Shown here: positions 1-8,108 of the stretch, in pieces
Layout of the letters: every line of letters starts with the position of its first letter
How positions within the stretch are numbered: position 1 is the stretch's first letter
Assembly: GCA_019649035.1 (NCBI GenBank)
Contig: BMAT01013269.1
Location: forward strand, 331,194 to 355,434
Reading direction: 5' to 3'
Source: Elysia marginata
Lineage: Eukaryota > Mollusca > Gastropoda > Plakobranchidae
Length of the DNA stretch: 24,241 nt
The notes under the pieces: model-generated
The model's input: only the letters and a program-made list of their open reading frames with translations
The model's database searches: none
What the model was told of the DNA's origin: nothing
Program-made: the position numbers and the translations under genes

Positions 1-14
1 GTGTGTGTGTGTGA
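1..14. repeat. GT dinucleotide microsatellite at window edge
   Basis: The window opens in a GT dinucleotide run whose left end lies outside. Bases 15-228 hold no recognisable gene or repeat. Confidence 0.85.
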
Positions 15-228
15 TTCTCAACCAGCGTGATCTAACCTTATACATGTATTCCTATTCTTTAGCGATCACTCGACTCATAATGAGATCCAACTTTGAGAGA
101 CCCCGGGATGAGGAGAGATTATAAACAGGTAAACATAGGCCGTTACTTTTAAAGACAGTCATGCTATTCTTCACAATTCAGCATGAAATCTCACAACTCC
201 ATTGTGCATAACTTGCTATTCATGCAAA

Positions 229-250
229 TGATTGATTGATTGATTGATTG
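229..250. repeat. TGAT tetranucleotide run at LINE 3' terminus
   Basis: About 5.5 copies of TGAT (ATCA on the element's strand) stand exactly where the minus-strand LINE 3' UTR should end. I-clade elements commonly end in short tandem repeats, so this is probably the element's tail and not an unrelated microsatellite. Confidence 0.6.
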
Positions 251-519
251 AAATTTTTACAAGCCCAGTCCATCATTAGCGATGATCTCAGGGCTTACGA
301 TCTCTTCAAATTTTGTTTACTTCGATACTATGAACTTGCCAACCTATCTCATGTATTAAAATCAAGTTTTAAAAATCTAAGATACTATTTACAAGTTGTA
401 AAAGTTTACTATACATTTTTTTCAGATTTTGCTATATTATCCAATCTCTTTCAGATATTCCAAAATCTGAGAGACTTTCACCTCTCGGAATAGTCTGTGC
501 ATATCGTCTAATGATATTT

Positions 520-712
520 TTGTCTGCTTAGCAAAAGATCTGCGCATTGCACTAAAATGTGTTTCTCAGTGAAAGGACATTCACAAGCTGTACAAAAGGG
601 TTGTTGTTCCCCTTTTAAAAGGTATTCATGAGTGATCCATGAATGGCCGATACGGAGTCTGCTCACAACAGTCTCCTGTTTTCTGCTCAGTCTTTAATAA
701 AAATCGAGTCTT
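520..712 (-). pseudogene. LINE ORF2 C-terminal zinc-finger tail
   Basis: In a minus-strand frame shifted from the RNase H frame, the conceptual translation contains QETVVSRLRIGH, THEYLLKG and a Cys-X2-Cys-X7-His-X4-Cys cluster. This is the nucleic-acid-binding finger found at the end of ORF2 in I/Jockey-group LINEs. The frame change coincides with a thymine run near 711-719, so one indel separates it from the RNase H domain. Confidence 0.75.
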
Positions 713-717
713 TTTTT

Positions 718-1278
718 TTAAAGATTTGGTCTAATTTCATAAAGTTTATTGTCGACTTCAGTATCCCAGTCCGTCTGCCACAGGTGTTCAAGATTCGTGT
801 TAACTTTGAGTTTTAGGTCGGACCAGATGACTTGTTTATCACCGTGCATTTCCTGATTGAGCGCTAGTTTGGCAAGTTCATCCACTTTCTCGTTTCCGGG
901 TATTCCCACATGAGAAGGGATCCATACCAGGACGATTATAGTCCAAGGGGTCATTATGATGTTATTATAGATGTGAGCAACAGTTTTATTTTTTAAAATT
1001 TTCCCCTTTAGGGCCTGTATGGGCGAGAGGCTGTCAATATCAATTACAGATCTTAAAATTCTTTTTCGTTTCAAATATTTAAGGGCCAATGATATACCCT
1101 CGAGTTCCGCTTTAAAAACAGTGGAATCGTCGTTTAGACGAGTCTGTTCTGGTTTATCAGGATTTTTTGGGTAGGAGGAGGCAACTGCTACCTTCTCTCT
1201 TTTCGACCCATCAGTGAAGGCCTCCTTATAAGCGGCGTATTTTTCTCTTTGTTGAGCAAATTCTTGTCGAAATACCAT
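718..1278 (-). pseudogene. LINE-encoded RNase H domain
   Basis: This is an open stretch of 186 codons encoding a ribonuclease H domain, which degrades the RNA strand of RNA:DNA hybrids during retrotransposition. The acidic tetrad is visible: D23 in FTDGSK, E58 in FKAELE, D82 in DSLSPIQAL and D133 in GNEKVDELAK. The WIPSHVGIPGNE block is typical of this family. The open frame begins with an arbitrary ATG inside the polyprotein, so this is a fragment of LINE ORF2 and not an independent gene. The domain is open and its active residues are intact, although the adjacent reverse transcriptase is broken and the downstream finger is out of frame. Confidence 0.85.
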
Positions 1279-1279
1279 T

Positions 1280-2160
1280 TCGCTTAGTATTTTCTTTTTT
1301 GAGTGGTGTTAGGGAAAGATCAAATGTTATGTTGTGTTCCTTCCATGGGGCAGGGATTTTTCCACATCGATCGTCTATTCTTTTAGGATCAATATCTGCA
1401 TTTAGAATGTCGGGGAGTGTTCTTGTTCCGACAGGTGGAACCGTATTGGACCTAGCGAAGAGTTCGCGTGATGGGGCATTTAATATTGTATTCTAGCACA
1501 GGTTGTTTGGAATAGGCTTAATTTTCAAATAGTAGTTCATTGACAGTTTTTGTCGTCTGAGAGCAAGAGAACATTCTCCTGCTTCAGCATATAGGCTTTT
1601 TTACTGGGGAAGTCCGAAAAGCACCTAGTGCTATACGTAGACCTTGATGATGAATTGGATCTAGCTGCTTCAGTATGTGATTTTTGGCAGATCCATATAC
1701 TATGGATCCATAGTCCAGTTTTGATCGAACTAAAGCTCGATAAAGTTTTAAGAGTGTTTTTATCTGCACCCCAGCCAGAGTGCCCCACAACACGTAGTAA
1801 ATTTAGATACTTTTGACATTTTTTTTCAAAAGAGAGATATGATTATGAAAAGTGAGCTTTTTATCGAATCTGATGCCCAGAAATTTCGCCGCTTCCTTCA
1901 CAGGAATAGCTTGGCCATTCAGAAAGAGAGAGGGTTCAGCATAAAGCCTTTGATTGTGGAAAAACACACAAACTGTTTTGGAGCCCTATCTGAAGAGAAG
2001 TCCCAAACTGCCTTTTCTTTGGCAGTTTCAATTTTTTGGAAGTGTCTGGGATAATTTTCAGAAAAAGAATTTTGTTCTTTCTTTTATTGCAGTTTTGCAA
2101 TCCTTGTTAAAACAAGGAACTCGTGTGAGATTCTTGTTTTTTTTATGTAGGAATTGAAGC
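1280..2160 (-). pseudogene. LINE reverse transcriptase, C-terminal part only
   Basis: Minus-strand frames give the thumb and connection region of an I/Jockey-type reverse transcriptase: AKFLGIRFDKKLTF (around 1840-1900), LYRALVRSKLDYGSIVYGSA and LDPIHHQGLRIALGAFRTSP (within 1584-1793), then a long linker into RNase H. The upstream part (about 2060-2160) is the spacer that normally precedes the fingers. Nothing between them encodes the fingers or palm, and no YADD or FADD box is present, so an internal deletion has removed the polymerase active site. At least two further frameshifts and an in-frame stop near 1500 confirm loss of function. Confidence 0.8.
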
Positions 2161-2275
2161 TCTAGCGGCTTTGAGGAGTTTGCTAGAAAGTTGTTCAGTT
2201 GGATTTTCGTATTTTGTCAAAGCCTCGCCAATAGACTTGAGGCATAGGTCGCCAAAAAGTTGCCAGTTTGCTTTT

Positions 2276-2950
2276 TTAAAATAAAAAAGTGACATCATCC
2301 TGACCAGAATTTGTATTAGATGATAATATAATAGGAAAATGATCGCTTCCACACAAGCCATCGCGAACAGACCAAGAAAAGTCCAAAGCAATAGTTGGTG
2401 AAGCTGTAGTTAGATCTATAGCCGACGTACTACCAAAAGCAGAATGGGTAAAAGTTGGAACTTTATCATTAAGCAAAATATCCTCATTTGAATATAGAAA
2501 ATCTTCAATCATTTTCCCCACTGATCCAGCCGCTCATCACCCCACAAAGGTGAGTGAGCGTTGAAATCTCCTAAGAGTATACACGGTATAGATAATTGTT
2601 GCACCAAATCAGTAAGTGAATTTGTAGAAATATTTTCTCCTGGAAGGAGATATATAGAATACACTGTCACTGCCTTTGGACAAGATTGTCTTGCCGCTAC
2701 AGGGACCAGGTTAGTATTTATGTTTAATTTTGTAAACCTCATTGAGTTGCGTACATAAATGGAGGCTCCCCTCAATGGATCTTCACTGCTGAGTAGTTGG
2801 AAGCCACGAGGGGGGGGGGCGTCCTTTAGGGAACTTGCTATCCTGGATAGCCATAATCTTGATATTACAGTTTTTGGTTAAAGCTAAAAATTCCTCATGA
2901 TTGGCACTGAGGCCACGGACGTTCCACTGTAGAGTATTCGTAGTAGTCAT
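2276..2950 (-). pseudogene. LINE endonuclease (EEP family), frameshifted
   Basis: This is the endonuclease/exonuclease/phosphatase domain that nicks target DNA for LINE insertion. A likely ORF2 start, MTTTNTLQWNVRG, begins at 2950 on the minus strand. Further on are IYVRNSM, LLGDFNAHSPLWGD (the GDFN box) and SAIDLTTASP followed by GSDHFPIIL (the SDH box). The usual QE dyad appears as QD in AIQDSKF, a conservative change at a metal ligand. Two breaks are seen: a frame change at the 10-base homopolymer (2810-2819) and another near 2510-2521. Fragments of the linker to reverse transcriptase (KANWQLFGDLC, ENPTEQLSSKLL) follow at 2143-2276. Confidence 0.85.
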
Positions 2951-2989
2951 AAAAATTTAAAGGATCTATACAATTAAAATCTCACTTGC

Positions 2990-4025
2990 CCGGCAAGGCT
3001 CCAGATAGAGGACTTGCAAGACCTTGGTGGACTCAGTGGAAAAAAGAGAAACTGTGCGATCTCCTGCCACTTTAGTTAAAACTAGGGAGGACAATGGACA
3101 CCCACGGAGATCCCCACTTAAGGCGGATCCCAGATCGGTTTCCATATCCCAACTGTCCGAATCCCGTGGGGCAGGGCCCTCAGGGGAGGGTGGGAAGGAG
3201 AGAACTGTTGGGAAAGGACAGGGTGAGGTGGGGACGCTTTACCCGCCTCATGGCCAACACGACAAAAGTCTATTGGGACACTCCAGATGGAGTCGATTTA
3301 ATGTCTGAATCCATGCCATCTACTTATTCCTCGCTACAGTCGCTTGGATTTCTTTTCCGCAGCAATCTTTGTAACACTCTGGCTACGACTAGCCCTGGCT
3401 GGAGCTAAATCCTGGGTCCTCATCCATCAATCTCCCGCCCTTGTGCCACGAGTCACCTGCGGAGTTTTGGTGGAGTTCACTGCGGAAGCACTACAGGGGC
3501 ACGGTTGGGTTCTTTCCTCGCCACCTGGGCAAATGTCATTGGCCTCACCTCTTTCGCAACCTCCAGGACCACTGCCGCTCGTGCCAGTTAGAATATGCCT
3601 CCGTTGTAGGCCCGGTAGCGCAATATAGTCTGCTCTTCGGCATACTTAGGGCATACCTTGTCGCTTGACACATGATCATCTCGACAGTTTACACAGCGTG
3701 AGTCATTCTTGCAGTTCTAGGCAGCATAGCCTACCTGCCCACATCTTCAACATAAAGGGTCTTCCCTTCTACATTTTTCTCTCCCATGTCCGTATCTTGG
3801 CACTTGAAGCATCTCATCGGTGTACCTTACGTTCAGCCTCAGGTACCTAGCCTTGATATGGGTAGGCGGAGCTGAGGAGTCAAATGTCAAAACGAAGGTA
3901 CTTGTGGGGATCTTGTCCTCACCCCTTTGTATTTGGATACGTTTGGCGTGTGTGGCGCCTGACACTTTCCTTAAAATGTAGGCAGAAAGGTGCAAACGCA
4001 ATAGAGCTTCTCAGTGTACTTTTAT
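2990..4025 (-). pseudogene. LINE ORF1 (gag-like) remnant with zinc knuckles
   Basis: The open piece 3747-4001 reads RKVSGATHAKRIQIQRG, FVLTFDSSAPPTHIKARY and YGHGREKC, the region before and within the CCHC knuckles of LINE ORF1 proteins. The first knuckle is split: CFKCQ is in one frame and RYGHGREKC in the next. A second cysteine cluster follows at about 3640-3720 (CVNCRDDH, then CPKYAEEQ). Downstream to about 2990 is a low-complexity C-terminal region with several stops. The N-terminus is missing, so the insertion was 5'-truncated or later eroded. The protein would coat element RNA in an intact copy. Confidence 0.75.
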
Positions 4026-4122
4026 ATATAGAGAGGTGAGGGGTGTTGTTGGACAGGAGCTAGACATACGAAGGATAGAGTAGAAAGAGTAAGTTGTGTG
4101 TAACAAAACTACAATGTTTTTC

Positions 4123-4202
4123 AAAAAAAAAAGATAACAATTAATTAATCACACAATGCATGTTGGTAAAACGTGTATTACGAAATACCTATATGGAAAA
4201 CC
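4123..4202 (+). repeat. 80-bp direct repeat, left copy
   Basis: This 80-bp segment begins in an adenine run and ends at ATATGGAAAACC. It recurs at 4961-5040 in the same orientation with only two substitutions that I can see. I do not recognise the family. The pair flanks about 760 bp containing the pyrimidine-rich tract. Confidence 0.85.
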
Positions 4203-4960
4203 TTCGGAGTAAATGCAAACAATCTAAAATCTTTGGCACTACTTCGAATGGTGAATGCAATCGTTTGTTTTGTAACAGGTCAGGGTTTAGTAACTTTGAA
4301 CGTTGACTATCTTACTGTTCGGCATATCACAGCGACTATCTTACCCTCTTTAAGCTTCCTCTACTTATGCTGCCTTTTCTCTGTGTTATTAGTCGTCTTT
4401 TCTACACCCTTTCTTTCTTTCTCCCCCTCTCTCTCTTTCTCTGCCCCCTCTCTCATTAATTGTCTTTTCTACACCCTTTCTCTGTCTTTCTCTCACATCC
4501 TTTCTCTCTCCCTCACTCACTCTCTCATTTTTTTTTCGTTTGTGGTTCTCTTTTATGTTTTTTCCTCGCTTTTGTTGTCACTTCTATCCCCTTTCTCTCT
4601 CGCTCTCCCTGTCTCTTCCTAAAACACTAGATACTTTATCTAGACCCATAGCTTTGCCTAACTACATTGTATTTAACTCTTTTTCAACTACCTTTACAGT
4701 TTTAAAGGAGTTTCTTTTGCAGTTATTGAAAGGTTCATTTTTTTGTAAAAACTGCTTCAGGTTCAATTTGTAAAGTCAAATGTGTCAATCTCCCAACAGT
4801 AACTGCTCTTCATGTAAATCCATTTTTTTCTTTAGCAGAAAGTCAAACTCTAAAACCAACGTCAACTGAAATGGGAAAACACATTACCATACTTGTTAGT
4901 AAAAATGTATAATTATCTGCATCCTGTACAATTTTTGGTTTGGAGAGACCCGAAAATTCG
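4203..4960. other. Non-coding region with pyrimidine-rich tract
   Basis: The core (about 4386-4617) is a degenerate CT-rich tract on the plus strand. It stays open in one frame only because of its composition: the translation is Ser/Leu/Phe-rich with no domain. No gene is supported here. Confidence 0.7.
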
Positions 4961-5040
4961 AAAAAAAAAAGATAACAATTGATTAATCACACAATGCAAG
5001 TTGGTAAAACGTGTATTACGAAATACCTATATGGAAAACC
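4961..5040 (+). repeat. 80-bp direct repeat, right copy
   Basis: Same orientation as 4123-4202 and near identical. Sequence immediately outside both copies differs, so the similarity has sharp edges. It could be a solo fragment of a mobile element inserted twice, or a short segmental duplication. Confidence 0.85.
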
Positions 5041-5439
5041 CACACACCTTTGATTTAAACAGAATGTGGGATCAAAATCCTGAACTTTTTTTTTCCATAA
5101 GCTGATTCTCTTTTAAATTTGAATACATTTATGTGTCTTATTGTCTTTTTTTTCTTTTTATCGACGAGCCTTTTATGTCATATACTGTTTCAAACATATA
5201 TCTCTCAAAAAGTAAAGAGATTGACAATAGACATGGATTCGTTGTTTCGGCCAAAAAGAACGAAGTCTAGTAATGTTAGAATAGGTCTAAAACCAATCGA
5301 CCAATAAGTACCTCCTCGTCAAACTAGCATTGCAGCGTATAATTCTCTAAAACCTTTTATTTACCTTGTCATCATTCAATGCCTTCACCCTTGATATTTT
5401 TATTGCTATGGGCCGGGGCTTCAAAAATAATTTTATATT
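5041..5439. other. Intergenic stretch without recognised features
   Basis: This stretch is AT-rich. I see no coding motif, repeat structure or RNA-gene promoter. A 62-codon open frame at 5119-5307 lacks any recognisable motif. Confidence 0.5.
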
Positions 5440-6138
5440 TTACTGATTTTAGTGCGTCTACATTTAAGGACCATGCTAAGCCCCCAATCGTTCTAGAAAA
5501 TATAAAGAAATTTAAATATCTAGGTTTAATTATTTAAGTATTCAGGTATTTAGGTCAAGACTCACGATGGAACATGCTCACAAGACATACAGATGAGAAT
5601 TGGAATGACTAATAATAGCATGGTTCAACTCATCAATATTTGGAAAGACCAGAACATAACAACAGACCTTAAGATAAAACTCTTAAAATGTCTTGTCTTG
5701 TCAGTGATGTTGTACAGCTGCGAGGCATGGACAATGAAGGAAGAGGATGAAAGAAGATAAGAGCAGCAGAACTGTGTTTTTACCGAAGACTGCTAAGGTT
5801 TAAATGGACGAGTAGGCGCTCAAAATAAAAGCATGCTAAATGGGTTGGGTACTAAATGTAACCTCCTAAAACTCATGCAGCGGAGGAAACTAAAATATGT
5901 TTGACTCGCAATCCCTATTGAGAGAACAGACTTGATGTCCACTGTCCCCCAAGGTAAAGTTGAAGGAAAGAGAGACAGAGGACGGCCACCTTCATCACTT
6001 GCTAGAAACACCACAGACATCAGTGGCAAGAAACTGTGGAAGGTGGTCAGACTTAGCCGAGACCAAGACGGCTTGAGGCAATTTGTGAGGACATCCTATA
6101 GAGCGGCCAGCACTGTTCCTGATGACACCGCCAGGTGA
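5440..6138 (+). pseudogene. LINE reverse transcriptase C-terminal fragment (RTE-like)
   Basis: Plus-strand frames read FKYLGLII, then MLYSCEAWTM and LKLMQRRKLKYV, then GKVEGKRDRGRPPSSLARN. This succession (KYLG, LYGCE-W, RKL-Y, GKR-RGRP) is the C-terminal third of reverse transcriptases lacking RNase H, as in RTE-like and related LINEs. Stops at about 5536 and 5758 and several frame changes show it is dead. The last part (5932-6138) is open and ends in TGA. The catalytic palm is absent, so the copy is strongly 5'-truncated. Its clade is uncertain. Confidence 0.7.
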
Positions 6139-6158
6139 AGGTAAAGACACCCAAGGAG

Positions 6159-6231
6159 TGAAGGGTGGCGCTACCGGTACGACGGTTGACCGGTATCCCA
6201 GAGGTCCGGGGTTCGATCCCCGGTCCGGTCA
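6159..6231 (+). mobile_element. tRNA-like SINE head (degenerate tRNA promoter)
   Basis: An A-box-like TGGCGCTACCGG begins at 6166 and a perfect B-box GGTTCGATCCC begins at 6210. The 44-base spacing is the same as in a tRNA. The T-arm is a 6-bp CCGGGG/CCCCGG hairpin with a 6-base loop, and the 5' and 3' acceptor strands do not pair, so this is not a functional tRNA gene. It lies 20 bases after the stop of the LINE fragment. Bases 6232-6350 are probably its body, but I see no second copy in the window. Confidence 0.45.
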
Positions 6232-6357
6232 AAATTTAATAATATTGCATTCCTTGTGTTCTCCTACCACTTAATAGATAGCCAGGTCTCTAAAGACTCG
6301 GCGAAACTAAAGGTGGTGAGGATAGCGAAGGCAGGCTACCTCATTATGCCGTGTGCA

Positions 6358-6580
6358 AAGAATATGGCTTTAGAATTAAGAATATGAATCTAGAATTAAG
6401 AATATGGATCTAGAATGAAGAAAATGGATCTAGAATTAAGAATACGGATCTAGAATTAAGAATATGAATCTAGAATTAAGAATATGGATCTAGAATTAAG
6501 TATGTGAATCTAGAATGAAGAAAATGGATCTAGAATTAAGAATACGGATCTAGAATTAAGAATATGGATTTAGAATTAAG
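6358..6580. repeat. 20-bp minisatellite with 100-bp higher-order period
   Basis: Eleven tandem 20-bp units of the form AAGAATATGGATCTAGAATT are present, most carrying TCTAGA. Variant units recur five units apart: 6401-6460 and 6501-6560 match almost base for base, so blocks of five units were duplicated together. It is non-coding. Confidence 0.92.
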
Positions 6581-6652
6581 AGATTATTATAACTGAATCT
6601 TTGGCTTAAAAAGGAGAAGTGCATATATTTTCTTGTTCGTTGTGACAAAAGA

Positions 6653-6687
6653 ATAGATAGATAGATATATAGATAGATAGATAGATT

Positions 6688-6770
<83 letters not shown>
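6653..6770. repeat. GATA tetranucleotide microsatellite
   Basis: About 29 units of ATAG/GATA with two early interruptions. It abuts the left inverted repeat of the Penelope-like element directly. Confidence 0.95.
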
Positions 6771-6771
<1 letters not shown>

Positions 6772-6900
6772 TTTTTGTATGTGGAATCTAGCTTACATTT
6801 TTGCCGACAGATCTGTTTCGTCGACCGTTAGGACGACTTTTCAAGGCATTCTATTTCATCTGGGTCGTTAGTCTGCTTATGTTGGCTGTGCAGTGCACAT
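6769..6900 (-). repeat. Penelope pseudo-LTR, left (3') copy
   Basis: This arm of the inverted repeat lies downstream of the element's coding strand. It pairs with 7857-7989 from ATTTTTGTATGT at the outer edge to GTGCACAT at the inner edge. Beyond the inner edge the two sides diverge at once. Confidence 0.88.
6802..6848 (-). ncRNA. Hammerhead-ribozyme-like fold, left pseudo-LTR
   Basis: On the minus strand 47 nt fold as a hammerhead. Stem I is UGCC/GGCA, followed by the core segment UUGAAAA. Stem II is GUCGUCC/GGUCGAC with loop UAAC and one U-U mismatch, followed by GAAA. Stem III is ACAG/CUGU with a 2-nt loop, and the predicted cleavage site is the C after GU. The canonical first core segment is CUGAUGA; here positions 3 and 8 are U and A instead of C and G. 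These two residues pair in the known active structure, so the change keeps the pair. Whether it still cleaves is unknown. Confidence 0.65.
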
Positions 6901-7864
6901 GCGTGCGCAAGCAAATGGGAGCGACGATGCATGCACGTCCCTAGCAGTTCTTTCCTTTTGTTTAGGCTTGGTTTTTTTGAAATGATGTAGTATTTTTCTA
7001 GTAGACAGAGATTGCATCTTTTCGTTGATGTTGAGAAGGCGTTAGATTTTTCTATTATTTTCCATGATAGGGCAAATTCCTTTTTGTTTTCCTTTAGGTT
7101 CCATATTCGTTCGCTAAGTGCTGTGTCGAATTTTCTGTGTGATAATCTGAAGCTTGACTTGTGCTGATTGTATCTAGTCTTAAAATGATTTTCCGTTGTT
7201 CATATGTACGTGTCTACTTGTTCTGGTTTTTTTTTTTTTTTGCTTTACTGTTGCCTGATACACATCGTTTTTCTGTAGACATTTGCCTTCCAGCGGACAT
7301 TCGTTTTTTATTCGGCAGTTGCATAGTTTTTCTGTGGTATTTTGATTTTCTTTGCTCTTCAGTATGGCTTTGTTGTGGTTTGTGATGATGTTTTTCACAT
7401 TAGTCATACAGCTGTAACTTAGCTTTATGGTGTTTCTGTTTATTATTTTGTGCAACTTGTGGTTATGAGGGAAACATGCGCTGAGAAGGGTGAAGAATTT
7501 CTTTCCTATGTTGGTGGCGACCGATTTGTCAAAGGGGGGGGGGGTTAAACCAAGTGATTCGTCTTTTCCTTGTGTGCCCGGCCCCTTCTGTTGCTCTTTT
7601 CTGGCTTGTTTTGTCGGTGGTTTCATTTAAGCTGTTGTTTGCTACGTTGTTATTTTTTTCGGTGCTTTTGTTTCCCACAAATGACAGTTCTTTCGTGTGT
7701 CCATTTTGTTTGAGTGCTGCGTTGTATGTTGATGTGGCTTCCTCAAATATTTTTGCATTGGCAGAATTATTGGATAGGCGTTTTTCTATTCCTTGGGCTA
7801 GGTTTTTCATTATAACTGGGGGGGGGGGGTTGCTAAGTGCGTGGATGTAACGAACGATGTGCAC
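6900..7864 (-). pseudogene. Penelope-like polyprotein remnant (linker and GIY-YIG endonuclease)
   Basis: The minus strand reads IVRYIHALSN and IEKRLSNNSANAKIFEEA (7864-7690), the segment just after the reverse transcriptase in Penelope-like polyproteins. Next come SVATNIGKKFFTLL, HKLHKIINRNTIKLSYSCM and CNCRIKNECPLEGKCLQK with DVYQATV (7530-7245), the cysteine-containing linker and start of the GIY-YIG nuclease. ENHFKTRYNQHKSSF, ERIWNLKENKKEF and LEKYYII follow in a shifted frame (about 7195-6970). The glycine codon of the YIG motif is now TGA (complement of 7200-7202). Frame changes sit at C-runs 7534-7544 and 7818-7829 and near a 14-base adenine run. The copy is clearly non-functional. Confidence 0.85.
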
Positions 7865-7989
7865 CGCACAGCCAACATAAGCAGACTAACGACCCAGATG
7901 AAATAGGTTGCCTTGAAAAGTCGTCCTAACGGTCGATGAAACAGATATGTCGGCAAAAATGTAAGCTAGATTCTACATACAAAAATATA
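7857..7989 (+). repeat. Penelope pseudo-LTR, right (5') inverted copy
   Basis: Inverted copy of 6769-6900, about 95% identical by eye. It joins directly to the truncated coding remnant, which is the classic arrangement of a 5'-truncated Penelope copy carrying an inverted partial unit at its head. Confidence 0.88.
7909..7955 (+). ncRNA. Hammerhead-ribozyme-like fold, right pseudo-LTR
   Basis: Same 47-nt architecture as the left copy, on the opposite strand: stem I UGCC/GGCA, core UUGAAAA, stem II GUCGUCC/GGUCGAU with loop UAAC, GAAA, a shorter stem III ACA/UGU and cleavage base C7951. Relative to the left copy, stem II has C changed to U, which leaves a G-U pair. Stem III loses one pair. The U3/A8 core variant is shared. 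Confidence 0.6.
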
Positions 7990-8058
7990 AGCTCCATTAT
8001 TGAAAAAAAATGTTGAGCACTTTCTTCTATTGTACAAAAAACTAGATTCTGATGTAAG

Positions 8059-8108
<50 letters not shown>

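Larger units (their letters stand above)
229..4025 (-). mobile_element. Decayed I-clade-like non-LTR retrotransposon (LINE)
   Basis: Read on the minus strand, the parts appear in the order of an autonomous LINE: a gag-like ORF1 with CCHC knuckles, an apurinic-type endonuclease, the C-terminal part of reverse transcriptase, RNase H, a cysteine/histidine tail and a 3' UTR. It ends in a tetranucleotide run (229-250) instead of poly(A). Jockey elements lack RNase H, whereas I-clade elements (including the snail Nimbus group) carry it after the reverse transcriptase, so I-clade is the best placement. The copy is dead: it is truncated at its 5' end inside ORF1, has lost the catalytic core of the reverse transcriptase, and has several frameshifts. 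The exact 5' boundary near 4025 and any target-site duplication are uncertain. Confidence 0.85.
6769..7989 (-). mobile_element. Truncated Penelope-like element with inverted pseudo-LTRs
   Basis: About 130-bp inverted repeats (6769-6900 and 7857-7989, about six mismatches) flank minus-strand coding remnants typical of the region after the reverse transcriptase of Penelope-like elements, ending in a GIY-YIG endonuclease. Penelope-like elements are known for pseudo-LTRs that may be direct or inverted, for severe 5' truncation, and for hammerhead motifs in the pseudo-LTR; all three fit here. The reverse transcriptase palm itself is missing. The unit is non-autonomous and broken by frameshifts. 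Confidence 0.85.

Noticed and set aside
3024..3668. Overlapping plus-strand open frames
   Set aside because: They lie antisense to the LINE ORF1 remnant and have no motifs of their own.
4173..4622. 149-codon plus-strand open frame
   Set aside because: Its C-terminal half is translated CT-rich low-complexity DNA (Ser/Leu/Phe), with no domain and no support from splice or start signals.
6159..6231. Functional tRNA gene
   Set aside because: Acceptor strands do not pair, the T-loop is the wrong length and no clear anticodon arm is visible; it fits a SINE head better.
7554..7850. Plus-strand open frame rich in Phe, Leu and Val
   Set aside because: It lies antisense to the Penelope-like coding remnant, which has clear family motifs on the minus strand.
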